Shown here one piece after another: positions 31,858 to 40,658 of a DNA stretch of 57,262 nucleotides. The DNA comes from UMGS1851 sp900555605 (lineage in GTDB: Bacteria > Bacillota > Clostridia > UBA1212 > UBA1255). The stretch spans positions 1 to 57,262 of the forward strand of contig CABROF010000003.1 of NCBI GenBank assembly GCA_902472555.1, read 5' to 3'. Every line of letters starts with the position of its first letter. The first letter of the stretch is position 1. Under the pieces are notes generated by a model. It saw nothing but the letters and a program-made list of their open reading frames with translations. It searched no databases and was not told the DNA's origin. The translations under genes and the position numbers were made by a program.

Positions 31858-32589
31858 TCAAGGGGTGACATCCGTCAGATACGAAAGCATGGTCTGATAA
31901 TTGCCGCTGTACCTGCTGATCACAAGCTTCTCTTTCTTTACCGGATCGATTACCAGCGCCTGATTGCGCATAGTTCTGTAAATCGGACTCTCTGTAAATG
32001 CATGCAGCAGCACTTCCGGGTCGCCGATGGCTTTGATGTGATACGGCGCAAATATTTTCTTATTATTGATCCGAATGCTAGGCCCTAAGCAAGTCATTTC
32101 AGTAGTCGGCAGAATCCGTTCTCCGTTAATTTCTATTGCCTGGGCGCCGGCGGCTCTCAGGACGTTCACGGTTGCCACCAAATAGATATCGTGTACGATG
32201 GTATTGATTAAAATAGAGTCATCCAGGCCGATATCGATTCCCGGGCCACTGACGGCAGTCAGCGCCGCTAAAATTTTATTTGCTTCAATTTGCTCGCTTG
32301 TTTGAATATACAGCTGATACCAGTCCTCGCTTTTCATACGCAGATCCTCCAGCTTTGTATCGTATTGCGTCTTCATCGTACTCAGCTCGGTCTGCAGCTT
32401 CAGCAGTTTTTCTTCCAGCACCTTCTGTGTCTCCCGATATTCCTGAATTCTTTTCTCTTCTTCTGTTTCAGCAGCGATTCTGGCCGTAATGGTCGCACGC
32501 ATCTGCATTGCAATCAGAACGCCCAGCAAGATCATGATGCACAGGTATATCCGTTTATCTTTATTCGGCACTTTTTTCTTTTGTTCCAT
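31858..32589 (-). CDS. DUF881 family membrane protein (second of pair)
   Basis: The protein has 243 residues with the same layout as its neighbour: membrane helix near residues 15-33, a strong coiled coil (EEEKRIQEYRETQKVLEEKL) and a DUF881 domain (GPGIDIGLDDS, VNVLRAAGAQAIEINGERI, GPSIRINNKKIFAPYHIKAIG). The tandem paralogues could form a heteromeric membrane complex. The ATG at 32589 has TTGGAG 6 nt upstream. A perfect TTGACA promoter lies just upstream, inside the end of the preceding gene. Confidence 0.88.
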   Translation of the reverse strand: MEQKKKVPNKDKRIYLCIMILLGVLIAMQMRATITARIAAETEEEKRIQEYRETQKVLEEKLLKLQTELSTMKTQYDTKLEDLRMKSEDWYQLYIQTSEQIEANKILAALTAVSGPGIDIGLDDSILINTIVHDIYLVATVNVLRAAGAQAIEINGERILPTTEMTCLGPSIRINNKKIFAPYHIKAIGDPEVLLHAFTESPIYRTMRNQALVIDPVKKEKLVISRYSGNYQTMLSYLTDVTP

Positions 32590-32634
32590 AATAATCTCCA
32601 ATCCCGCACCTGCACTGACCGTAAATATGGATTC

Positions 32635-32663
32635 AGTATAATCAAATATCCGGGCTGTGTCAA
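32635..32663 (-). promoter_or_regulatory. Promoter of the DUF881 pair, overlapping the upstream stop codon
   Basis: On the minus strand a perfect TTGACA (32663-32658), a 17-bp spacer and TATACT (32640-32635). The TGA stop of the upstream gene (32662-32660) is part of the -35 hexamer. Confidence 0.7.
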
Positions 32664-33373
32664 TTCTTCACACGATGGATCAGACGTACCCGGTGGATTT
32701 GTTTTGTTTCACACCGGACTCCGGCAGCGGCAGCCAAGGCTTCTACTGCCAGCTCCGGCCGCAGATTTACCGTATTTCCGGCGGCGGTAACAATCCGCAT
32801 CAGCGCATGTCCGTCTTCTGCGGAAAGCAAAGAAATCTCAAAAATCATAGGACGGACATCGGTTTCTTTGATACCGCTTTTACTGCGTTTCTCGATTATT
32901 AAGGGCCTTTGCGCCTGAAATTGCTTGCATAGTGCAGCAGCACCATCCGCAGCACAGCCGATTGGAAAAGAGGCGCTGCCGCCCTGCTCCTGCTCCGCTG
33001 CCGCGCCGGAAAAATAGACCTGAACCGTATATTCTGATGCAACCACACTCTTCATGATATTGTCTGCCTTTGGCGGCAGTATGATCACTTCCGCAACCGA
33101 AATTCCCTCCGGCAGCGTTCCGTTAAAGCGCTGCATAACAGCTTCAGGCAATAATGCTTCCATCAGCTCAAGATCCAAATATTCCGCTTCACTGGTCACT
33201 CCCACCGGAAGCGGCATACCAAAAACAAACAGCGGATGCGGATTAAAGCCCGATGAATACGCTACAGGCAGACGGCATCTCCGCGCTGCCCGTGTAAAAA
33301 GCTGCAGCATATCCAGGTGAGAGAGATATTTCATTGCCTCTCCCCTTATATATCGTACCCTATATTTTTCCAA
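32660..33373 (-). CDS. TIGR03936/DUF2344 radical-SAM-associated protein
   Basis: The protein has 237 residues. YVRxxRG-type start, YLSHLDMLQLFTRAARRCRLPVAY, SSGFNPHPLFVFGMPLPVGV and LMEALLPEAV are typical of the small partner always encoded with a TIGR03960 radical SAM protein. The start is taken as the TTG at 33373, 8 nt after GGAGGAGG; an ATG at 33391 has no ribosome binding site. It overlaps the upstream gene by 14 bp. Biochemical role unknown, probably modification of RNA or protein. Confidence 0.88.
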   Translation of the reverse strand: MEKYRVRYIRGEAMKYLSHLDMLQLFTRAARRCRLPVAYSSGFNPHPLFVFGMPLPVGVTSEAEYLDLELMEALLPEAVMQRFNGTLPEGISVAEVIILPPKADNIMKSVVASEYTVQVYFSGAAAEQEQGGSASFPIGCAADGAAALCKQFQAQRPLIIEKRSKSGIKETDVRPMIFEISLLSAEDGHALMRIVTAAGNTVNLRPELAVEALAAAAGVRCETKQIHRVRLIHRVKN

Positions 33374-35216
33374 CGCAGATTCCTCCTCCATAGCACGCCG
33401 CGCCGCAGCCCGCGCATTTTACCATACAATTCGGCGTCAGGATCCCGTCCTTGGCTTTCTTGTATTCCGCCTGCAGAAAAGTTTTCCGGACTCCGACATC
33501 TACATGATCCCACGGCAGAATCTCATCCTGCGTCCGTTCTCTCAGGTTATAAAATTCCGGCTGTAAGCCGCAGCTGCGGAAGGCTTCCATCCAGCGTTCA
33601 TAATGCAAATACTCCGTCCAGGCATCAAATCGCGCTCCGGCTTTCCAAACCCGATATAAAACCTGGCCGATCCGCCTGTCGCCGCGAGATAGTGCAGCCT
33701 CTAATAGTGAGGTCTCAGGATCATGCCAGCTGAATCCGATTCGCCTGTTCAGCGCTTTCTTCAGCAATTCCTGTCTTCTGCGGATCTCTGCACCGTCAAT
33801 CTGCCCACACCACTGAAACGGCGTAAACGGTTTCGGCACAAAGGTAGAAACACTTACCGTAATATCCGGCCGGCGCGCTTTTTTTCCCGCATGCACGCTG
33901 TCGTATAAACGCAGCACCTTATGCGCCAGGTCTGCAATGCCCAGCACGTCCTCATCCGTTTCCATCGGAAGTCCCAGCATAAAATATAATTTAATATTAT
34001 TCCAGCCGCTCCGGAAGGCTAATTCCGCAGAATGCAGCAAATCCTCCTCTGTTACCCCTTTATTAATGATATTCCGAAGCCTTTGACTGCCGGCCTCCGG
34101 CGCAAAGGTCAGGCCGCTTTTCCGGACCCTGGATACGCGCTCGGCCAGTCCGAGAGAAAAGGAGTCCACCCGAAGACTCGGCAGCGCCAGGTTCACCTGA
34201 CGCGGTTCCGCCATTGCAAGCAGTCTGTCCGCCAGCTCCGGCAGACAAGAATAATCGCTGGTACTAAGGCTTAACAAAGAAATTTCCTCATATCCGGTAC
34301 TGTCCACCAGCTTTTCTGCCAATTCAGTCAGCGTATCCACGCTGCGTTCACGGACAGGCCGATAAATAAAACCCGCCTGGCAGAAACGGCAGCCTCTGCT
34401 GCAGCCGCGGAAGATCTCCAGCATGATGCGGTCATGCACCACCCCCACAGAGGGGACCACCAGTTTGTCCGGAAAATAGGTCCGGTCAAAATCCTGTACA
34501 ACACGCTTGCGGATAACCGCAGGCGCCACATCCTGAAATTCCGGCTTTGGAGCAAAAGACCGTACCGTACCGTCCGAATGATAGGTGACATTATAAAAAG
34601 AAGGCACATATACGCCGTCTATCCGTGCCACCCGCCTTAAAAATTCATCGCGCGGCGCGCCCTCCCGTTTCCAGACGGCATACGCCTCAACGATCTCGGG
34701 CAGCATTTCTTCTCCTTCCCCGAGATTATAAAAGTCAAAGTAGTCCGCCAGCGGCTCCGTATTATTCGCAGCCGGCCCGCCGGCCAGTACAAACGGGTCT
34801 CCCTCCCCGCGGTCCGCGGCAAATAAGGGAATCCCCGCTAAATCCAGCATATTCAGTATATTGGTATAACTCATCTCATACTGCAGAGAAAACCCGACGA
34901 TATCAAAACGACGGATCGGCTCCTGTGATTCCAGACCGAACAGCGGCAGATGATGCGCACGCATAAGGTCTTCCAAATCGGGCCAGGGCGCAAATACGCG
35001 CTCGCACCAAGTCCCTTTCCGTTCATTCAGCAAATGATACAGCAATTTCATTCCTAAATGGGACATTGCGATATCGTACATATCCGGAAAGCAAAGTGCA
35101 AATCGTACATCCACCTCGGAAAGTTCTTTTGTAACGGCATTCAGTTCTCCGCCGACATACCGTGCCGGTTTCTGTACTTTTATCAAAATGTCATCTGGAA
35201 TTGCTTGCTTGCGCAT
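33360..35216 (-). CDS. TIGR03960 family B12-binding-like/radical SAM protein
   Basis: The protein has 618 residues: an N-terminal B12-binding-like region (about 25-160: FALCFPDMYDIAMSHLGMKLL), a radical SAM core with FRGCSRGCRFCQAGFIYRP (CxxxCxxC for the 4Fe-4S cluster, about residue 265), and a C-terminal Cys-rich end (CMVKCAGCGAACYGGGIC) probably holding another metal site. It is fused by overlap to its usual partner, the TIGR03936 protein. The substrate is not known. The ATG at 35216 follows AAGAGGC by a few nt. Confidence 0.92.
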   Translation of the reverse strand: MRKQAIPDDILIKVQKPARYVGGELNAVTKELSEVDVRFALCFPDMYDIAMSHLGMKLLYHLLNERKGTWCERVFAPWPDLEDLMRAHHLPLFGLESQEPIRRFDIVGFSLQYEMSYTNILNMLDLAGIPLFAADRGEGDPFVLAGGPAANNTEPLADYFDFYNLGEGEEMLPEIVEAYAVWKREGAPRDEFLRRVARIDGVYVPSFYNVTYHSDGTVRSFAPKPEFQDVAPAVIRKRVVQDFDRTYFPDKLVVPSVGVVHDRIMLEIFRGCSRGCRFCQAGFIYRPVRERSVDTLTELAEKLVDSTGYEEISLLSLSTSDYSCLPELADRLLAMAEPRQVNLALPSLRVDSFSLGLAERVSRVRKSGLTFAPEAGSQRLRNIINKGVTEEDLLHSAELAFRSGWNNIKLYFMLGLPMETDEDVLGIADLAHKVLRLYDSVHAGKKARRPDITVSVSTFVPKPFTPFQWCGQIDGAEIRRRQELLKKALNRRIGFSWHDPETSLLEAALSRGDRRIGQVLYRVWKAGARFDAWTEYLHYERWMEAFRSCGLQPEFYNLRERTQDEILPWDHVDVGVRKTFLQAEYKKAKDGILTPNCMVKCAGCGAACYGGGICVGKI

Positions 35217-35280
35217 AAAAAGCCTCTTTTCTGTATAAATTCATTGCAGCTCATGAATGGTCAGCAGAATGCTTACGGCA

Positions 35281-35295
35281 TGTGATTATATCACA
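35281..35295. promoter_or_regulatory. Perfect palindrome TGTGATTATATCACA over a -10 box
   Basis: The arms TGTGAT and ATCACA flank 3 bp. The palindrome encloses the -10 hexamer of the leftward promoter at 35285-35313, the classic place for a repressor. Half-sites look CRP/FNR-like, but the spacing (5 bp between TGTGA and TCACA) is one base short of the CRP consensus. Confidence 0.5.
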
Positions 35296-35313
35296 GTTCC
35301 CTTCCGCGCTCAA
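35285..35313 (-). promoter_or_regulatory. Promoter of the radical-SAM pair
   Basis: On the minus strand TTGAGC (35313-35308), a 17-bp spacer and a perfect TATAAT (35290-35285) lie about 70 nt before the ATG at 35216. Confidence 0.6.
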
Positions 35314-35322
35314 TTCAATAAA

Positions 35323-35348
35323 AAGATTCGGGCAGACACCCGAATCTT
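35323..35348 (-). terminator. Rubredoxin terminator
   Basis: On the minus strand AAGATTCGGG pairs perfectly with CCCGAATCTT around a 6-nt loop, followed by TTTATT. It ends the rubredoxin transcript just before the next promoter. Confidence 0.85.
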
Positions 35349-35408
35349 CTCGAAACAAAAAAACACGTTATCTTTCGGATGCGGAAAAGCGCACCGTCAA
35401 TCCCGCCA

Positions 35409-35567
35409 TTATTCCGCTTCGGAAAACAGTTCTTTTCCGACGCCGCACAGCGGGCATACAAAATCCTCAGGCAGGTCCTCCCACTTTGTCCCGGCAGCAA
35501 TCCCGTTTTCCGGGTCGCCCGTTTCCTCATCATAAACATAACCGCATACATCACATACATACCGCAT
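35409..35567 (-). CDS. Rubredoxin
   Basis: A 52-residue one-iron electron carrier. The two metal knuckles are visible as YVCDVCGYVY and FVCPLCGVGK, with the usual GDPENGIAAGTKWEDLPEDF between them. The ATG at 35567 has GAGGTG 8 nt upstream. It is monocistronic, with its own promoter and terminator. Rubredoxins of anaerobes commonly pass electrons to oxygen- and peroxide-reducing enzymes; none is encoded nearby. Confidence 0.96.
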   Translation of the reverse strand: MRYVCDVCGYVYDEETGDPENGIAAGTKWEDLPEDFVCPLCGVGKELFSEAE

Positions 35568-35612
35568 AATTGTGTCACCTCTCTGCTTTCTATGAAATTA
35601 GAACAGGATTTT

Positions 35613-35641
35613 AATTTACCACACACAGGTATTTTTTTCAA
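35613..35641 (-). promoter_or_regulatory. Predicted rubredoxin promoter
   Basis: On the minus strand TTGAAA (35641-35636), a 17-bp spacer and TAAATT (35618-35613), about 45 nt before the rubredoxin start. Confidence 0.45.
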
Positions 35642-35700
35642 CCGTCTTCTTTCAGTCTCTGCCTGAATCGAATCTATTCCGCGCCGTCTTCTAAGAAGGC

Positions 35701-35729
35701 TTGATCATTTTCAAAAAAATTTTTATAAT
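35701..35729 (+). promoter_or_regulatory. Promoter of the polytopic membrane protein gene
   Basis: TTGATC (35701-35706), a 17-bp spacer and a perfect TATAAT (35724-35729), about 30 nt before the TTG start at 35759. Confidence 0.65.
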
Positions 35730-35758
35730 ATAACATAACAAAAATTGGAGGGATTTCA

Positions 35759-37159
35759 TTGCAGAACAGAAAAGTCGTGCTGAAGGACCGTCTGAGTGAA
35801 ATCAGCGATCACGCCCATTGGCAAACGGGAATCGTGCTGGGGCTGCTGCTGATTCTGCTGTTTTCATTTTACCATTATGTGTACGGAATTACCCCGAAAG
35901 ATCCGCAATCCAAAGAAAACCGGCTTTATCAGCACGATGTATACGATACGTATACCAAGCAAGCACTGGCTTGGCATCGCGGCGAAGCAAAGCTGGATAA
36001 GGATTATCCGTATCTGGAGCTGGCGAAATATCCGAATGAGAACGGCGTAGAAGAATATTATGTCAGTTTTCCCATGGTGCCGTCTGTTGTCATGTATTTC
36101 TTTACATTCGGCGGCAATGAAAACACGCCGAATAACCTGATTACCGTATTATATCAATTAGGTGCTTTTGCATTTGCCTTTCTGCTATGCCGGCGTTTCC
36201 GCTGCAGCCTGTCTATGTCCTTCGTGGGCGCGGCGCTGGTTTGCCTGTCCTCCTCCGCTTTTTTTCTGTCAATGGCCGGCAGCGTCTGGTTTCAGGCGCA
36301 GCTGTTCAGCCTTTTCTTGACAATGGCTGCTTTTTTCAGCCTCTTTGCCAGCGGGCCGCATAAAAAAACAGAATGGCACATTTCCCTGTTTCTGCTGGCG
36401 CTGGCAGTAGGCTGCAGACCGATGCAGGTATTTTATTTCCCGTTCTTCCTGTATATCATATTGCGGGAGAACAAATATCAGATCAAAAAAATGTGGTCCT
36501 ACCTGATTGCTCCCGGTGCAGTCGCCTGTGTCTATATGTGGTACAATTATATCCGCTTCGGAAATATCTTGGAGTTCGGGCGCTCTTATCTTCCTGAATT
36601 TACCAGAAACCAGGAGCCTCAGTTCAGTTTTGATTATATCAAAAATAATATTGCTCAAATTATAACAAAAAAACCTGAAATGCCCTTAGATCAATGGATC
36701 AAGGATAATCCCTTCGGCTTTTGCTTTTATATTGCCAATTGCATTTTTATCGTTCTATTGATCGCATGTATTGTGAAGCTGATTTCCTCTACCTCCGCAT
36801 ATGCCTTGAAGAAAGGACATTTACCGCAGTCTCGCTTTTTTGCGGCTCTATCGGATTCGGAGAAAACAGCCCTGCAGACAGATCCGCAGACTGCCCTCTC
36901 CCGCTACCATTCCAACGGAATCGATCTTGCGATTCTGCTGATCACCATCTGTATTCATTTTTTTGTGTTTCTGATGTTCCGCACTGTGGGGGCGTGGCAG
37001 TTCGGCGCCCGTTATTCCGTAGATATCATTCCCGCGGTGCTGGCCTGTATTTTAATGCTGGACACAAAGCTCCTCCGCAGGCCGAATCTGCCGGTAATCA
37101 TGATTTGTACAGCCGGTATGCTATTTAACATTTACGGCGGAATTCTGCTTTATCTGTAA
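35759..37159 (+). CDS. Polytopic membrane protein, possible GT-C fold glycosyltransferase
   Basis: The protein has 466 residues with about ten predicted membrane helices (for example IVLGLLLILLFSFYHYVYG, AFAFAFLLCRRF, FFLSMAGSVWFQAQLFSLFLT, LAILLITICIHFFVFLMF). A long extracytoplasmic loop after helix 1 contains YDTYTKQALAWHRGEAKLD and YPYLELAKYPNENG, resembling the first loop of GT-C transferases where a catalytic Asp/Glu sits. The GARYSVDIIPAVLACI segment is also typical of such lipid-sugar-dependent transferases. No family assigned with certainty. The start is a TTG, 6 nt after GGAGGG, with a clear promoter upstream. Confidence 0.6.
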   Translation: MQNRKVVLKDRLSEISDHAHWQTGIVLGLLLILLFSFYHYVYGITPKDPQSKENRLYQHDVYDTYTKQALAWHRGEAKLDKDYPYLELAKYPNENGVEEYYVSFPMVPSVVMYFFTFGGNENTPNNLITVLYQLGAFAFAFLLCRRFRCSLSMSFVGAALVCLSSSAFFLSMAGSVWFQAQLFSLFLTMAAFFSLFASGPHKKTEWHISLFLLALAVGCRPMQVFYFPFFLYIILRENKYQIKKMWSYLIAPGAVACVYMWYNYIRFGNILEFGRSYLPEFTRNQEPQFSFDYIKNNIAQIITKKPEMPLDQWIKDNPFGFCFYIANCIFIVLLIACIVKLISSTSAYALKKGHLPQSRFFAALSDSEKTALQTDPQTALSRYHSNGIDLAILLITICIHFFVFLMFRTVGAWQFGARYSVDIIPAVLACILMLDTKLLRRPNLPVIMICTAGMLFNIYGGILLYL

Positions 37160-37325
37160 AATATCTTACGGAGAGACCTGCGGCAAAAAATGCCGGCCTG
37201 CATTCGGATATCCGCAGACAGCGGGAAGCCGCGGCCGAAGGGAGGCAGAAGGTGCTCTTTCATTTTATACGCGGCTGTGGTATTGTGTACATCGTAATAA
37301 AGTTTCAGGCAATACGGGGTGCGGT

Positions 37326-38021
37326 ATGCTTATACAGGGTCTTCAAAAGCTGACATTATTGGATTATCCGGGAAAAATGGCCTGTACGGTTTTTCTTGGG
37401 GGCTGCAATTTTCGCTGTCCTTTTTGTCATAACGCGGACTTGATTCTGTCCGGGGCAGAAACAATCCCAGCTCTTTCTGAAGAAACGCTGATGACTTATC
37501 TGCATAAACGCAAACAGATTTTAGAGGGCGTCTGTATCAGCGGCGGTGAGCCGCTGCTGTATCCGGAAGCGGCGGAACTGATTCAAAAAATCAAAGACTT
37601 GGGCTACGCGGTAAAGCTGGACACAAACGGAAGCTTTCCAGACAGGCTTCAGAATCTGGTTTCTGCCGAGTTGGTAGACTACGTCGCCATGGATATCAAG
37701 AATGCGCCGGACCGATACGCGGAGACCATCGGCAGACCGGGGTTTGATCCGGCTCCGGTTCTGGAAAGTGCCGCATTTTTGTTATCCGGTGTCATTTCAT
37801 ATGAATTCCGCACTACAGTTACCCGGGAATTACACAGCGCCCGGGACTTTGAAGCAATCGGCTGCTGGCTCCGCGGCGCTGAAAAATATTTTCTTCAGGC
37901 TTTTATTGATTCCGGAACAGTCCTGCAGAAGGGCCTGCACGGATACACAAAAACGGAATTAGAGCAGTTCCGTCAGATTTTAAAAAAGGACATTCCGAAT
38001 ACGGAGATCAGAGGAATATAA
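37326..38021 (+). CDS. nrdG: Anaerobic ribonucleotide reductase activating protein
   Basis: Radical SAM activase of 231 residues. The 4Fe-4S motif GGCNFRCPFCHNADL (CxxxCxxC) lies near residue 30, followed by the SAM-binding ISGGEPLLYPE and KLDTNGSFP segments. It generates the glycyl radical on NrdD. The gene lies upstream of nrdD, the reverse of the common order, and no NrdR-like boxes were seen before it. The ribosome binding site is weak. 37160-37325 upstream contains a palindrome CGGATATCCG and no other gene. Confidence 0.92.
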   Translation: MLIQGLQKLTLLDYPGKMACTVFLGGCNFRCPFCHNADLILSGAETIPALSEETLMTYLHKRKQILEGVCISGGEPLLYPEAAELIQKIKDLGYAVKLDTNGSFPDRLQNLVSAELVDYVAMDIKNAPDRYAETIGRPGFDPAPVLESAAFLLSGVISYEFRTTVTRELHSARDFEAIGCWLRGAEKYFLQAFIDSGTVLQKGLHGYTKTELEQFRQILKKDIPNTEIRGI

Positions 38022-38064
38022 AGAAATCCGCGCCGCTGCGTACTTGTGCCTGCCCGATCCCGCC

Positions 38065-38111
38065 CAACTATATATTGTATTGTATAAAAAAAACTACACT
38101 ACATATTGACT
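38065..38111 (+). promoter_or_regulatory. Two NrdR-like boxes upstream of nrdD
   Basis: CAACTATATATTGTAT (38065-38080) and ACACTACATATTGACT (38096-38111) both resemble the NrdR box. They start 31 bp apart, the spacing (about three helical turns) typical of NrdR operators. The second overlaps the -35 hexamer. NrdR is the ATP/dATP-sensing repressor of ribonucleotide reductase genes; its gene is not in this window. Confidence 0.75.
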
Positions 38112-38133
38112 CATCTAAATATTATGTTATAAT
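38106..38133 (+). promoter_or_regulatory. nrdD promoter
   Basis: TTGACT (38106-38111), a 16-bp spacer and a perfect TATAAT (38128-38133), 44 nt before the ATG at 38178. The -35 lies within the second NrdR-like box. Confidence 0.75.
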
Positions 38134-38177
38134 TTGTATCCGTAAATGATATTTTTCAGAATTGAGGTTGATCGTAT

Positions 38178-40568
38178 ATGTATCAGGTAGTCAAACGCGA
38201 CGGCAAAATTTCGGATTTTGACATCAGCAAAATCGGGGTGGCAATCACAAAAGCTTTTGAAGCGCAGAATAAACAGTATCATCCCAGCATCATTGATTTA
38301 CTGTCGCTTAAGGTCACATCTGACTTTGAGCCGAAAATAAAAAACAATCTAATTCAAGTAGAGGATATTCAGGATAGTGTGGAAGCGGTCCTGATCCAGG
38401 CCGGTTACGGAGACGTGGCAAAAGCATATATCCTTTATCGGAAGCAGCGTGAAAAAATCCGGAATATGAAATCCACCATTCTGGATTATAAGGAACTGGT
38501 CGATAGTTATGTAAAAGCAACAGACTGGCGTGTAAAAGAAAACTCAACCGTAACATATTCCGTCGGCGGCCTGATTCTGAGCAACAGCGGCGCGATTACA
38601 GCAAACTACTGGCTCTCTGAAATCTATGATGAAGAGATTGCCAATGCGCATCAAAATGCCGACCTTCATATTCATGATTTGTCCATGCTGACGGGCTATT
38701 GTGCCGGCTGGTCTCTCAAGCAGCTGATTCAGGAGGGACTCGGCGGGGTTCCCGGAAAAATTACATCCTCCCCTGCCAGTCATCTCGCAACATTGTGCAA
38801 TCAAATGGTAAACTTTTTAGGAATCATGCAGAACGAATGGGCCGGAGCGCAGGCTTTCTCTTCCTTTGATACCTATCTTGCCCCGTTTGTAAAGGCGGAC
38901 AACCTATCTTATCCGGAAGTGAAAAAGTGCATTGAATCCTTTATCTACGGCGTAAACACGCCCAGTAGGTGGGGTACCCAGGCGCCGTTCTCCAATATCA
39001 CCCTCGATTGGACGGTTCCCAATGATCTGGCAGAGCTCAATGCGATTGTGGGCGGCAAGGAGATGGATTTTAAATATAAAGATTGTAAAAAAGAGATGGA
39101 TATGGTGAATAAAGCCTTTATTGAAATCATGATTGAAGGAGATGCCAACGGCAGAGGCTTCCAGTATCCGATTCCCACATATTCCATTACAAAAGATTTT
39201 GATTGGTCCGATACGGAAAACAACCGTCTGCTGTTTGAAATGACCTCCAAATACGGTACCCCTTATTTTTCCAACTATATCAACAGCGATATGCAGCCGA
39301 ACGATGTCAGAAGCATGTGCTGCAGGCTGCGTTTGGATTTGAGAGAACTGCGTAAAAAGTCAGGCGGCTTCTTCGGGAGCGGAGAAAGCACCGGATCTGT
39401 GGGTGTTGTTACGATCAATATTCCGCGGATCGCCTATCTGGCAGAAAATGAGCAGGATTTTTATAATCGGCTGAACAAGATGATGGATATTGCGGCACGT
39501 TCTCTTAAGGTAAAACGCACAATCATTACAAAGCTTTTGAATGAAGGTCTTTATCCGTATACAAAGCGTTACCTCGGTACATTTGAGAACCATTTTTCAA
39601 CAATCGGTCTGATCGGCTTAAATGAAGCCGGTCTCAACGCCAACTGGATTCGCGCGGACCTGACACAGGAAAAAGCGCAGCAATTTGCAAAAGACGTGCT
39701 GAATCATATGCGGGATCGGCTGTCCGACTATCAAGAAAAATACGGAGATCTGTACAATCTGGAAGCGACGCCCGCAGAGTCTACGACTTATCGGCTCGCA
39801 AAGCACGATGTAGAACGATATCCGGATATTATCACTGCTTCGGAAAAAGGCGGCACCCCTTATTATACCAACAGCTCCCATCTGCCTGTCGGCTATACGG
39901 AAGACGTATTCGAAGCATTGGATATTCAGGACCAGCTCCAGACGCTCTATACATCAGGAACCGTGTTCCACGCGTTTCTCGGCGAAAAAATGCCTGACTG
40001 GCGGTCTGCGGCAGCATTGATCCGAAAGATTGCGGAAAATTATACACTGCCCTATTACACACTGTCTCCTACGTATTCTATCTGCAGAGCCCACGGATAT
40101 TTGTCCGGTGAACAGTATACCTGCCCGATATGCGGCGGACAAACAGAGGTTTACAGCCGTATTACCGGTTATTACCGGCCGGTACAGAATTGGAACGACG
40201 GCAAATCTCAGGAATTCAAGGACCGGAAGGTATATAACATTGCGGAATCACGACTGAAGCATCCGCGCTGTGCACAAGAGCCCGCACAGACAGCAGACGG
40301 CACGGCAGAGCCCCGGGACACAGGTGCCGCGGGAAACGGAAGCCGGGTATTGCTGTTTACCACCAAAACATGTCCGAACTGTAAGCTGGCTGACGCTATG
40401 CTGCAAAAGGCTTCGGTCCCATATGAAAAAATCGATGCAGAGGAAAATGCGCAGCTGGCTAAGCAGTATGGCATCAAGCAGGCGCCCTCCCTCGTGGTCG
40501 TTCACGGCGACGGCTATGATAAATATGTAAATGCGTCTAATATTAAAAGCTATATCAGCGGAATCTGA
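38178..40568 (+). CDS. nrdD: Anaerobic ribonucleoside-triphosphate reductase with fused C-terminal redoxin domain
   Basis: The protein has 796 residues. An ATP-cone begins at residue 1 (YQVVKRDGKISDFDISKIG) for allosteric control. The glycyl-radical barrel follows, with CPICG zinc cysteines and the radical site RITGYY (Gly664). After a Gln/Thr/Gly linker, residues about 722-796 form a glutaredoxin/thioredoxin-like domain (LLFTTKTCPNCKLADAML, Cys732 and Cys735; cis-Pro segment QAPSLVVV). This suggests that reduction of the active-site disulfide uses a thiol redoxin in cis instead of formate, as proposed for NrdD enzymes of the thermotogal type. nrdG upstream and trxB downstream complete the system. 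Confidence 0.92.
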   Translation: MYQVVKRDGKISDFDISKIGVAITKAFEAQNKQYHPSIIDLLSLKVTSDFEPKIKNNLIQVEDIQDSVEAVLIQAGYGDVAKAYILYRKQREKIRNMKSTILDYKELVDSYVKATDWRVKENSTVTYSVGGLILSNSGAITANYWLSEIYDEEIANAHQNADLHIHDLSMLTGYCAGWSLKQLIQEGLGGVPGKITSSPASHLATLCNQMVNFLGIMQNEWAGAQAFSSFDTYLAPFVKADNLSYPEVKKCIESFIYGVNTPSRWGTQAPFSNITLDWTVPNDLAELNAIVGGKEMDFKYKDCKKEMDMVNKAFIEIMIEGDANGRGFQYPIPTYSITKDFDWSDTENNRLLFEMTSKYGTPYFSNYINSDMQPNDVRSMCCRLRLDLRELRKKSGGFFGSGESTGSVGVVTINIPRIAYLAENEQDFYNRLNKMMDIAARSLKVKRTIITKLLNEGLYPYTKRYLGTFENHFSTIGLIGLNEAGLNANWIRADLTQEKAQQFAKDVLNHMRDRLSDYQEKYGDLYNLEATPAESTTYRLAKHDVERYPDIITASEKGGTPYYTNSSHLPVGYTEDVFEALDIQDQLQTLYTSGTVFHAFLGEKMPDWRSAAALIRKIAENYTLPYYTLSPTYSICRAHGYLSGEQYTCPICGGQTEVYSRITGYYRPVQNWNDGKSQEFKDRKVYNIAESRLKHPRCAQEPAQTADGTAEPRDTGAAGNGSRVLLFTTKTCPNCKLADAMLQKASVPYEKIDAEENAQLAKQYGIKQAPSLVVVHGDGYDKYVNASNIKSYISGI

Positions 40569-40581
40569 CGTTTCCATCGGT

Positions 40582-40625
40582 ACAAAGCATCCGCAGGCAC
40601 ACTCCTTCCGGATGCTTTGTTTTTT
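40582..40625 (+). terminator. Intrinsic terminator between nrdD and trxB
   Basis: ACAAAGCATCCG (40582-40593) and CGGATGCTTTGT (40609-40620) form a perfect 12-bp stem followed by TTTTT. It would end most nrdD transcripts before trxB, so trxB is either read through or has its own promoter. Confidence 0.85.
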
Positions 40626-40658
40626 CATCTTGTTTTGACATCAGACGGAGGGATCTTC

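Noticed and set aside
35281..35295. CRP/FNR binding site
   Set aside because: Half-sites match but spacing is one base too short for CRP and the FNR pattern is not met; reported only as a palindromic operator.
37160..37325. Riboswitch (for example cobalamin) before nrdG
   Set aside because: I found no conserved riboswitch boxes; only a short palindrome and weak promoter-like sequence.
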